Shown in pieces: positions 1-4,478 of a stretch of DNA of 6,014 bases. The notes under the pieces were generated by a model, which was given only the letters and a program-made list of their open reading frames with translations, searched no databases and had not been told where the DNA came from. The DNA comes from Pseudomonadota bacterium. GTDB lineage: Bacteria > Pseudomonadota > Gammaproteobacteria > Halothiobacillales > Halothiobacillaceae. Each line of letters starts with the position of its first letter. Position 1 is the stretch's first letter. Location: assembly GCA_021795795.1 (NCBI GenBank), contig JAJYPA010000502.1:1-6014 (forward strand). The letters are read 5' to 3'. The position numbers and the translations under genes are program-made.

Positions 1-2
1 TC

Positions 3-266
3 ACCCATGCGGATATTTTCGACGACCACGAAGAGGCTTTGGAACTGGTAGGCATACTGGAAAATCTGGTGCTGGGGACGCAAGGCGCGCTCCATTACAC
101 CATGCCCAACGACGGCTGGGTGGCTTACCAGAATGGCGGGCAGCCACGTATGCTGGACTTGTCGCACCTGGATGGAATTTTTGACCGGCTGGATGGTGTG
201 TTTTTGATGCGGATAGGGAAAGAGCAGGTGAGGCGATGGGCTTTTAATGAGGCTGAATCATGCTGA
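3..266 (+). CDS. C-terminal part of an unrecognised protein (open at the 5' edge)
   Basis: The reading frame is open from the first complete codon in the window (position 3) to a TGA at 264-266, giving 87 visible residues; the true start lies upstream. The visible part begins THADIFDDHEEALEL and ends RRWAFNEAESC. It is acidic at the front and has no transmembrane segment or obvious metal motif. I do not recognise the family. The internal TTG at 39 is probably not a real start, because the frame continues upstream without a stop. The last 7 bases overlap the start of the peptidyl-tRNA hydrolase gene, and a GAGG at 249-252 inside this gene serves the next one, so the two are probably co-transcribed and translationally coupled. 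Confidence 0.7.
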   Translation, partial: THADIFDDHEEALELVGILENLVLGTQGALHYTMPNDGWVAYQNGGQPRMLDLSHLDGIFDRLDGVFLMRIGKEQVRRWAFNEAESC

Positions 267-619
267 AGCAGGTTATTGTGGTGCGGAAAGATCTGAATAT
301 GCGCAAGGGCAAGATGATCGCCCAGGGCGCACACGCCAGTCTGACCGCAGCGTTTGTTGCGGTGAACGACTATCAGAAGGTCATCGACTTTCGTGACTGG
401 TTTCACGGTGACCAGCGCAAGATTGCCGTGGGTGCGCCTGACGAGGATACCTTGCATCGGGTGTATGCCCAAGCGCAAGCGGCTGGGTTGCCGTGCGCGA
501 TCATTCAGGACCACGGATTGACCGAGTTCGGCGGGGTGCCGACTTACACGGCGGTCGCCATTGGGCCTGCGGAGGATACCGACGTGGACCTGATAACCAG
601 GGATTTGGGTCTGCTGTAA
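260..619 (+). CDS. Peptidyl-tRNA hydrolase, Pth2 family
   Basis: Predicted cytoplasmic enzyme of 119 aa, the usual size for Pth2, the family typical of archaea and eukaryotes. Pth2 enzymes cleave the ester bond of peptidyl-tRNA released by stalled ribosomes and recycle the tRNA. Family features are visible in order: the N-terminal strand KQVIVVRKDL (3-12), the basic turn MRKGKMIAQGAHASL (14-28, matching the KGK...AQ.AHA signature), KIAVGA (54-59), AGLPCAIIQDHG (75-86), and the closing TYTAVAIGPAEDTDVD (95-110). The common Cys of 'AQCAHA' is Gly here (G23), and 'DAG' is D84-H85-G86. The start ATG has GAGG 7 bases upstream and overlaps the preceding gene by 7 bases. Most bacteria use the unrelated Pth1 for this job, so a Pth2 copy suggests mobile-element cargo. 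The fold call is secure; substrate is assumed from the family. Confidence 0.88.
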   Translation: MLKQVIVVRKDLNMRKGKMIAQGAHASLTAAFVAVNDYQKVIDFRDWFHGDQRKIAVGAPDEDTLHRVYAQAQAAGLPCAIIQDHGLTEFGGVPTYTAVAIGPAEDTDVDLITRDLGLL

Positions 620-669
620 CAGGGCGAAGTGCGCAAGACTTGGTGACCGGTGCAAGCTTTACGCCGTCT

Positions 670-700
670 GTATGATTGATATATAATAACCATAACAAAG
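670..700 (+). promoter_or_regulatory. Promoter P1, copy 1 of a recurrent promoter module
   Basis: This lies in the 81-105-base gap after the hydrolase gene, the largest AT-rich gap nearby. TATAAT sits at 682-687 with a weak -35 candidate TTTACG at 658-663 (18-base spacer). In an alternative register, TGATATATA at 678-686 reads as an extended -10 (TG-n-TATATA). The 16 bases TGTATGATTGATATAT at 669-684 recur exactly at 4416-4431, and the 31-base block matches P2 at 24 positions. ATGATT (672-677) and AACCAT (688-693) form an imperfect dyad (5 of 6) around the -10, which could be an operator. It should drive the genes starting at 725 and 1233. Confidence 0.65.
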
Positions 701-708
701 ATGCAACC

Positions 709-714
709 AGAAGG
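709..714 (+). promoter_or_regulatory. Ribosome binding site choosing the 725 start
   Basis: AGAAGG lies 10 bases before the ATG at 725. It overlaps the region between the in-frame ATGs at 701 and 716 and is too close (1 base) to serve the one at 716, so 725 is preferred. Confidence 0.55.
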
Positions 715-724
715 AATGGAAACT

Positions 725-1204
725 ATGACTCTCCCGAAAGACTCCCAGGCCGTGAAATGTTACCGGCTTGGACTGGGTTGCCGAGATCACCCCGCAGGCG
801 TGATTTCCGATATTGCCAGCGCAGACGGGGTCTCCCTCGAAGAGGCGGAACGGCGGTACGCAGAAGCCAAGGATCAGCACGGCAAGCGAGCCGCCGGACA
901 GATTACACGCGGCCTGCGGCGGCGCGGTGCGCTGGAGTCGATGCGGTGGGCGATTCTCTGCCGGTGCGAAGCGGCCCATGCCCGGATGCCGGTGGGTGCT
1001 GATCTTGTGGCAATAACAAACGCATTGTTGGACGACCTGGCGTTTGCGTACAAGTATGCGACTCGCGCCCGCCATGCTCCTGAGCGGGAATGGGTCCAGC
1101 AGCAGATAGAAAATCTGCATCATGAAGGCTTGATCATTCGCGGCACGGCCGGCATGCGCATTACTGACGCTGGCCGGGCCTATTTTGTTGAACAAACTCG
1201 GTAA
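725..1204 (+). CDS. Unrecognised protein, possibly winged-helix DNA-binding
   Basis: Encodes 159 aa from the ATG at 725; in-frame ATGs at 716 and 701 would add 3 or 8 residues but fit the ribosome binding site less well. No family is recognised. The middle (about 38-75) is highly charged and basic (EEAERRYAEAKDQHGKR, then ITRGLRRRGAL), predicted helical. The last 35 residues (QQIENLHHEGLIIRG, then MRITDAGRAYFVE, 126-156) resemble the recognition-helix-plus-wing ending of winged-helix proteins, where 'GLI...G..RITDAGRAY' is a common cadence. Cys12, Cys19, Cys79 and Cys81 show no tidy zinc spacing. As the first gene behind P1 it could be a regulator, but that is inference from the C-terminus and position only. 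Confidence 0.75.
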   Translation: MTLPKDSQAVKCYRLGLGCRDHPAGVISDIASADGVSLEEAERRYAEAKDQHGKRAAGQITRGLRRRGALESMRWAILCRCEAAHARMPVGADLVAITNALLDDLAFAYKYATRARHAPEREWVQQQIENLHHEGLIIRGTAGMRITDAGRAYFVEQTR

Positions 1205-1218
1205 CCTATTTGCTAACC

Positions 1219-1224
1219 AAGGGG
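1219..1224 (+). promoter_or_regulatory. Ribosome binding site supporting a TTG start
   Basis: AAGGGG lies 8 bases before the TTG at 1233 and is the only good Shine-Dalgarno match near the start of the membrane-protein frame. The GTG at 1224 overlaps it, and the TTGs at 1185 and 1188 lie upstream of it. Confidence 0.5.
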
Positions 1225-1232
1225 TGCGAGAT

Positions 1233-1454
1233 TTGAAAACCAGATCGGTGAACATATTAACTTCGTTAGCTTTTGCGATCCTGTACGGGCTATTTGTTCT
1301 CGCATTAAGCCCCATGTTGTTTGACGGGGTTTTGCCGACAGGGTTTGTGCTATTGTTTTTGGTCATGATAGCCGGACCAACGTTCATGGTGACGCTCTTT
1401 TTGCGCGGGTACTTATCTCAAAGACCAGATAACAGCCTGCGAACTAAAATTTGA
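1233..1454 (+). CDS. Small inner-membrane protein with two transmembrane helices
   Basis: Encodes 73 aa from a TTG start at 1233, chosen because AAGGGG stands 8 bases upstream; a TTG at 1185 would give 89 aa and overlap the previous gene by 20 bases. Two hydrophobic segments are clear: about residues 7-30 (NILTSLAFAILYGLFVLALS core) and 34-57 (LPTGFVLLFLVMIAGPTFMV core), joined by a short turn LFDGVLP. The N-terminus (KTR) and C-terminus (RGYLSQRPDNSLRTKI) are both basic, so by the positive-inside rule both ends should face the cytoplasm as a hairpin. No family is recognised; small membrane hairpins in phages include holins and superinfection-exclusion proteins, but nothing here identifies either. 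Its TGA stop overlaps the -35 element of P2. Confidence 0.6.
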   Translation: MKTRSVNILTSLAFAILYGLFVLALSPMLFDGVLPTGFVLLFLVMIAGPTFMVTLFLRGYLSQRPDNSLRTKI

Positions 1455-1493
1455 TACCGCCAGTTCGTTTGTTATATAATTATCATATCAAAG
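1451..1493 (+). promoter_or_regulatory. Promoter P2, copy 2 of the recurrent module
   Basis: The best-formed of the three promoters. TTGATA at 1451-1456 (5 of 6 to the -35 consensus) is followed by an 18-base spacer and a perfect TATAAT at 1475-1480. The alternative register TG-T-TATATA (1470-1478) has a 16-base spacer. Positions 1463-1493 match P1 (670-700) at 24 of 31, including the downstream part ATCATATCAAAG versus ACCATAACAAAG. The ATGATT dyad arm seen in P1 and P3 is degenerate here (TTCGTT). The gene it serves begins at 1506 with GGAGG at 1495-1499. Confidence 0.75.
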
Positions 1494-1505
1494 CGGAGGT
1501 CAATA

Positions 1506-1808
1506 ATGGAGAAAACCAGATTCAAGGTGAACGGAAAGCCCGTATACCGCACAAGGATCGGCTCTTATGTTTTTAGCCATCCTGACGGTGAAAAAGAAGA
1601 GGTGCTCGGCATGGGATCGTTTTCCATTTTGTGCGAAAAAGTGGATGTACTGGATTCCGATGGGCACAACATGCGGTTCATCCGAAAATATTCTGTGGGA
1701 TGGCGTGGGCGACCAGAGGATGATCACCCCTGTCCATGCAAGGTTTGTCAAAGCAAGATCGCCCCTGCGTGGTGGCGCGGATCAAAGTACGACGTGAGAC
1801 TGGCTTGA
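1506..1808 (+). CDS. Unrecognised 100-aa protein with a C-terminal Cys cluster
   Basis: The start is secure: ATG preceded by GGAGG with a 6-base spacer, directly behind P2. The N-terminal 60 residues look like a small beta-rich domain (FKVNGKPVYRTRIGSYVFSH, then SFSILCEKVDVLDSD). Near the end is H74-P-C76-P-C78-x-x-C81, which with H74 or Cys43 could bind a metal, followed by an aromatic and basic tail (WWRGSKYDVRLA). I do not recognise the family, and metal binding is only suggested by residue spacing. Its TGA shares the A with the ATG of the next gene (TGATG), implying translational coupling to the HD protein. Confidence 0.75.
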   Translation: MEKTRFKVNGKPVYRTRIGSYVFSHPDGEKEEVLGMGSFSILCEKVDVLDSDGHNMRFIRKYSVGWRGRPEDDHPCPCKVCQSKIAPAWWRGSKYDVRLA

Positions 1809-2500
1809 TGGGTGAACTGGAATCCGCAGAAGCCTGGTGGCAATGGCAGCACGTCCTGAAAGAAGCGCAGAGCCATTGTCGAATGGCAGGACTGCGTTTC
1901 GCCAATCCGTATCACAACATCGAGCACTGCGAATCGGTGGCGAAGGTTGCCGTTTTCTACGGTATGGAGACGGGCCTTGAGCGTAATGATCTTGTGGCTT
2001 TGGGTTTGGCTGGCCTGTTCCATGACGTTGATCACAGCGGGAAACCGCTGGATGTTGTCCCAGATGCGGAAAATATCAACAAGGCATTAAAAGACTTCCA
2101 TGTATATGCTTCCAACAACTTTCTTGACGAAGGGCTTTCGCGCACGGTGAGCCGGATTATCGCCAACACCGAAGTCCAGAAGATCGACGGACAAATACGG
2201 TTTCAGGAACCTACTGGAAAACTGGAGACATTCATTCGAGATGCCGATGTGACCCAGCTACTGTTTTCAGGAGGGCGGGAGATGCAGGCGGGCCTCGCTC
2301 AGGAGATGAGCCTGCCGTTTAACCCTGCGTTCAGAAGGAAAGCGGTCGATTTTCTTTATTCCGTTAGCCTTTACACGAAGCCGGCGCGGGCGCGAAGGGC
2401 GTCCATGCGCGACTTTATGGATTCCTGGTGCATTGGGAAATCTGGGGATCGCCTTGCCGCGTGTGGTAACGCGGGTGATAGTTGTCATGACCGTCCATAG
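1808..2500 (+). CDS. HD-domain phosphohydrolase resembling class I (PDEase) cyclic-nucleotide phosphodiesterases
   Basis: A 230-aa cytoplasmic metal-dependent phosphohydrolase. The HD-superfamily metal ligands are visible: YHNIEH at 35-40 (H36, H40), H72-D73 in FHDVDHSG (71-78), and a later Asp in FIRDADVTQLL (D145 or D147). The YHN..H plus HDVDH combination is typical of the eukaryote-type 3',5'-cyclic-nucleotide phosphodiesterase family; the signature HD-x-x-H-x-G is met, but the usual downstream Asn/Gln is Leu81-like sequence (KPLDVV). Bacterial and phage HD proteins also include 5'-nucleotidases and (p)ppGpp hydrolases, so the substrate is open. The C-terminal 35 residues (from about 193, PARARRASMRDFMDSW) are basic, then Cys/Gly-rich. 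The start at 1808 is chosen because it overlaps the previous stop (TGATG); an upstream in-frame ATG at 1736 would bury 72 bases in that gene. It overlaps the DUF1289 gene by 14 bases. Confidence 0.85.
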   Translation: MGELESAEAWWQWQHVLKEAQSHCRMAGLRFANPYHNIEHCESVAKVAVFYGMETGLERNDLVALGLAGLFHDVDHSGKPLDVVPDAENINKALKDFHVYASNNFLDEGLSRTVSRIIANTEVQKIDGQIRFQEPTGKLETFIRDADVTQLLFSGGREMQAGLAQEMSLPFNPAFRRKAVDFLYSVSLYTKPARARRASMRDFMDSWCIGKSGDRLAACGNAGDSCHDRP

Positions 2501-2696
2501 CCACAAACCAGACTCTCCCTGCCTGGGCTTCTGCACCACAGCCCTGGGCGACGACGTATGCAAATCTTGTGGGAGGACGTTCGATGAAGTGACGAGATGG
2601 ATTGTCATGTCGCCGGAAGAGAAGGCTGCAACATGGGGAAGGCTGAACCGGGATGGGTGGTGGGATACCCAACGGAGAGCAAGAAATGGCGGTTGA
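2487..2696 (+). CDS. DUF1289 family small Cys-cluster protein
   Basis: Encodes 69 aa. The core SPCLGFC (10-16), CKSCGRT (25-31) and FDEVTRW (32-38), followed by MSPEEKAATWGRL (41-53), is the DUF1289 pattern: C12-x3-C16-x8-C25-x2-C28, then a helix with 'T.DE..RW..MS.EE+'. The four Cys probably bind zinc or an Fe-S cluster; the family has no established function that I know of. The ATG at 2487 puts the Cys motif near the N-terminus, as in the family. There is no strong ribosome binding site, so translation probably depends on coupling to the HD gene it overlaps. It overlaps the next gene by 11 bases. Confidence 0.85.
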   Translation: MTVHSHKPDSPCLGFCTTALGDDVCKSCGRTFDEVTRWIVMSPEEKAATWGRLNRDGWWDTQRRARNGG

Positions 2697-2970
2697 TGAT
2701 CAGGAACCACAGGAATTACAGCGTGTCACCGTGCTGGGCATGCTGGACGGCGACGGTCAGAACAGCGTCGTGCTGCACTTGTTTCCATCCGCCATGTCTC
2801 GCGTGATGGTGGCCGCGGAGTGGGCCAAGGCGCACCCGGAGGCGAAGCACGTTAAGATTGTCCTGCACGGCGAGAAGCCGGATGCGCTGACCATGACCTT
2901 GCCGCGCATCAACTTGTTGGGGATGGTGGCCGACCTGGAGCGGCAGGAGCATGGGGTGATGCTTCAATGA
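2686..2970 (+). CDS. Unrecognised 94-aa protein
   Basis: The ATG at 2686 is chosen because GGAG (2674-2677) lies 8 bases upstream; an earlier in-frame ATG at 2653 lacks such a site. The acidic N-terminus (MAVDDQEPQELQ) is followed by an apparent alpha/beta domain: strand RVTVLGML, strand NSVVLHLFP, helix SRVMVAAEWAKAHPE, strand HVKIVLHG, strand ALTMTLP, and helix NLLGMVADLERQ. No signal peptide, membrane segment or Cys is present. The family is not recognised. Its TGA overlaps the next ATG (ATGA at 2967-2970), so it is coupled to the small gene that follows. Confidence 0.75.
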   Translation: MAVDDQEPQELQRVTVLGMLDGDGQNSVVLHLFPSAMSRVMVAAEWAKAHPEAKHVKIVLHGEKPDALTMTLPRINLLGMVADLERQEHGVMLQ

Positions 2971-3134
2971 GTCCGGTCCAAGCAGAAGGTCAACGGATGT
3001 GGCTGGACGAGTGTGTGCCCGTGGGTGTTTTCGACGATGAGCAATCTGAACAAATATGGGATGTTTGTTGTGCGTCTCATCCAGATGATCCGTTTTCAGA
3101 GTGGGAAAAACGCAAAGGGGAGATTACAGGATGA
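2967..3134 (+). CDS. Small 55-aa acidic protein between overlapping genes
   Basis: A short frame of 55 codons plus stop that exactly bridges two genes. Its ATG overlaps the upstream TGA (ATGA at 2967-2970), and its TGA at 3132-3134 overlaps the downstream ATG (ATGA at 3131-3134). That double four-base overlap is the main reason to call it real. The product starts MSPVQAEGQRMWLDEC and ends EWEKRKGEITG; it is acidic with Trp at 12, 31 and 46 and Cys at 16, 34 and 35. There is no separate ribosome binding site at its start. No family is recognised. Confidence 0.65.
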   Translation: MSPVQAEGQRMWLDECVPVGVFDDEQSEQIWDVCCASHPDDPFSEWEKRKGEITG

Positions 3135-3739
3135 TGGCCTGTCAAAAATGTGAATCCCTCTGCACCTCCCGCACGCAAATCGTCGAACCTGATCTCCCAG
3201 AATTTGGCCGCCCATGCCATGTCCTTGTGGTCGGTGAGGCCCCAGGCGCCGAGGAGGACACCCAGGGCAAGGGCTTCGTGGGCCGCGCCGGGCGTACCCT
3301 GCATGCGTTGCTGGAAGAACATGGATTGCGGCGCGGCACCGATTACGGCTGCGCCAACATGGTGTGGTGCCGACCGCCAGAGAATCGGAAGCCGACAAAA
3401 TTGGAAATTGAAGCGTGTTTACCGAAGTTGGCGGAAACCATTTCCACATCAAAACCACAGGTGGTGTTAGCGGTAGGAGATACTGCTGCGCAGGTATTCA
3501 TGGGGAAACACCATGATTTTGGATTACTGCAGAAAATCCAATATCTCAAGGAGAACGCCTATTGTCCGAGAAGCCTATTGGGCTATGGGTCGGTTCTGGA
3601 CATGAAATGGCCATATGGCACGCGACTGTTTGTTATCCCGCACACCTCGCCCCTTGCGTGGAACAGAAACGCACCTGATGGTCGGAAATGGTCGGAAGTT
3701 GGGGCTGAGCAGGTCAGGCGGATGGTAAAGCTACTTTAA
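3131..3739 (+). CDS. Uracil-DNA glycosylase, family 4 (4Fe-4S) type
   Basis: A 202-aa base-excision-repair enzyme expected to remove uracil from DNA. Family 4 landmarks: the GEAPGAEEDTQGKGFVGRAG block at 35-54 (catalytic loop, with F49 in the base-stacking position), NMVWCRPPENRKP (76-88), and the 4Fe-4S ligands C4 and C7 near the N-terminus with C80 and C96. The second active-site loop is IPHTSPLAWNR (169-179), where the catalytic-loop His is H171 but the family's usual HP.(A/Y)LLR wording is changed. About 35 residues (125-165, including QKIQYLKENAYCPRSLLGYG) separate the central strand VVLAVGDTAAQ from this loop, longer than I expect. Start: ATG at 3131 (ATGATG), with AAGGGGAG 8 bases upstream, overlapping the previous stop by 4 bases. 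Confidence 0.88.
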   Translation: MMACQKCESLCTSRTQIVEPDLPEFGRPCHVLVVGEAPGAEEDTQGKGFVGRAGRTLHALLEEHGLRRGTDYGCANMVWCRPPENRKPTKLEIEACLPKLAETISTSKPQVVLAVGDTAAQVFMGKHHDFGLLQKIQYLKENAYCPRSLLGYGSVLDMKWPYGTRLFVIPHTSPLAWNRNAPDGRKWSEVGAEQVRRMVKLL

Positions 3740-3754
3740 ACAGGAAGATATTCT

Positions 3755-4201
3755 ATGCCACAAAGCAGTGGATTATTGGTCATTGACCTGCAGTACGGAT
3801 TTTCACCAAAACCGGACCTGGTGGAACGCATCCGGGATGCCGCCCAGGATTACTCGGTCGTCGTGGCGACCAAATTTTTGAACCCGCCGGACAGCCTGTT
3901 CAGACGTGTTTTAAATGACGGGAAAGACGGTGGGGCCATTATCGACGTGGGCCACGAAATCGTCCTGGAGAAAACGGGCTACGGGCTGGATCAGGCAGCC
4001 ATCAACGCCTTGCGTGAATTTCCGGAGATCACCGAATGGGGCCTGGTCGGTAGTCGTACTGGCGCATGCATCATGGCCTGCGGGTTCTCCCTGTGGGACG
4101 CGAAGATTCCTTTCCATGTGATCCGGCACCTGTGTGCGGAAGAAAAAGGGCCGATGTGTGAAGCGGTGGATACGGTTTTACAGCGACAATTTGGAGTGTG
4201 A
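3755..4201 (+). CDS. Isochorismatase-fold cysteine hydrolase, compact and lacking the nicotinamidase metal site
   Basis: Encodes 148 aa; ATG preceded by AGGAAG with a 7-base spacer. The catalytic triad of the isochorismatase/nicotinamidase superfamily is visible: D11 in LLVIDLQYGF, K73 in VLEKTGYG and C105 in GSRTGACIMACGFSLWD. The superfamily hydrolyses amide, imide or vinyl-ether bonds. The DWHP..H metal-binding stretch that nicotinamidases carry after the second strand is replaced by VVATKFLNPPDSLF (36-49) with no His, so nicotinamide is unlikely to be the substrate. The protein is shorter than the roughly 180-220 aa common in the superfamily but has all three catalytic residues. The substrate is unknown. 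It follows the glycosylase after a 15-base gap and overlaps or abuts the next gene. Confidence 0.82.
   Translation: MPQSSGLLVIDLQYGFSPKPDLVERIRDAAQDYSVVVATKFLNPPDSLFRRVLNDGKDGGAIIDVGHEIVLEKTGYGLDQAAINALREFPEITEWGLVGSRTGACIMACGFSLWDAKIPFHVIRHLCAEEKGPMCEAVDTVLQRQFGV
4191..4196 (+). promoter_or_regulatory. Ribosome binding site choosing the GTG start at 4204
   Basis: TTGGAG sits inside the end of the hydrolase gene, 7 bases before the GTG at 4204 and only 1 base before the GTG at 4198, so 4204 is preferred. Confidence 0.5.
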
Positions 4202-4203
4202 TT

Positions 4204-4422
4204 GTGGCGAAAGAATCCAATAAGACAAGGAAACCACCTGGCCCCGGTCGTGGCGGGAAACGGGAGAATTCAGGACGCAAGGCTCCTGACGGTGCCACCA
4301 TCGCCACTACAGTCCAGATTTCGGCGCTGGTGACCCCGGCTCAGCGTGGCAGATTCTTGGCCCTGGGCGGCAGCGCATGGCTGCGTGCTATCATTGATCG
4401 TGAATTTGACAAGGGTGTATGA
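4204..4422 (+). CDS. Basic Gly/Arg-rich small protein with a possible ribbon-helix-helix-like C-terminus
   Basis: Encodes 72 aa from GTG 4204; GTG 4198 would add two residues. The first 30 residues are very basic and glycine-rich (KTRKPPGPGRGGKRENSGRK, 7-26). The GGKRENSGRK run matches the 'GG.R.GAGRK' leader common on phage and plasmid DNA-associated proteins. The rest (VQISALVTPAQRGRFLALGG, then SAWLRAIIDREF) reads as a strand followed by two helices, similar to small ribbon-helix-helix DNA binders; the phrase 'ALGGSAWLR..ID' recurs in many bacterial small proteins. It is probably DNA-binding and could be a regulator. Its final codons contain the -35 of P3, and its TGA lies inside the repeated promoter block, so it could regulate P3, but this is inference. 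Confidence 0.7.
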   Translation: MAKESNKTRKPPGPGRGGKRENSGRKAPDGATIATTVQISALVTPAQRGRFLALGGSAWLRAIIDREFDKGV

Positions 4423-4447
4423 TTGATATATTATAATCATCAGGAGC
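4406..4447 (+). promoter_or_regulatory. Promoter P3, copy 3 of the recurrent module
   Basis: TTGACA (4406-4411, perfect) lies inside the last codons of the preceding gene, with TATTAT at 4429-4434 after a 17-base spacer. TATAAT also occurs at 4432-4437 (20-base spacer), and TG-A-TATATT (4424-4432) gives an extended -10 reading. TGTATGATTGATATAT (4416-4431) is identical to the bases at 669-684 in P1. ATGATT (4419-4424) and AATCAT (4435-4440) form a perfect six-base dyad around the -10. It should drive the zinc-protein genes at 4479 and 4740 and perhaps onward to RNase HI. Confidence 0.72.
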
Positions 4448-4478
4448 TGACCTCCGACCGTGACGAAATAGGGAACTC

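Noticed and set aside
125..655. Antisense frame of 176 codons
   Set aside because: It is the complement of the well-supported Pth2 gene and the end of the first gene, with no recognisable protein.
659..1387. Long antisense frame of 242 codons
   Set aside because: It lies opposite the 725-1204 and 1233-1454 genes and crosses P1; its translation shows no family, it lacks a good ribosome binding site, and every supported gene is on the + strand.
1736..1807. Upstream extension of the HD protein from the ATG at 1736
   Set aside because: It would bury 72 bases in the preceding gene without a ribosome binding site; the TGATG junction at 1806-1810 gives a natural start.
2267..2710. Antisense frame of 147 codons
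   Set aside because: It shadows the end of the HD gene and the DUF1289 gene, whose Cys motif is clear on the + strand.
3726..3737. AAAG-CTA-CTTT mini-hairpin at the end of the glycosylase gene as a terminator
   Set aside because: The stem has only weak pairs, there is no following T-run, and it is inside a tightly spaced operon.
3755..4201. Calling the cysteine hydrolase a nicotinamidase (pncA)
   Set aside because: The metal-binding His stretch that defines nicotinamidases is absent, so only the fold and catalytic triad are supported.
4443..4455. GGAG...CTCC hairpin just after P3
   Set aside because: A four-base stem is too short to claim an attenuator or sequestration of a ribosome binding site.
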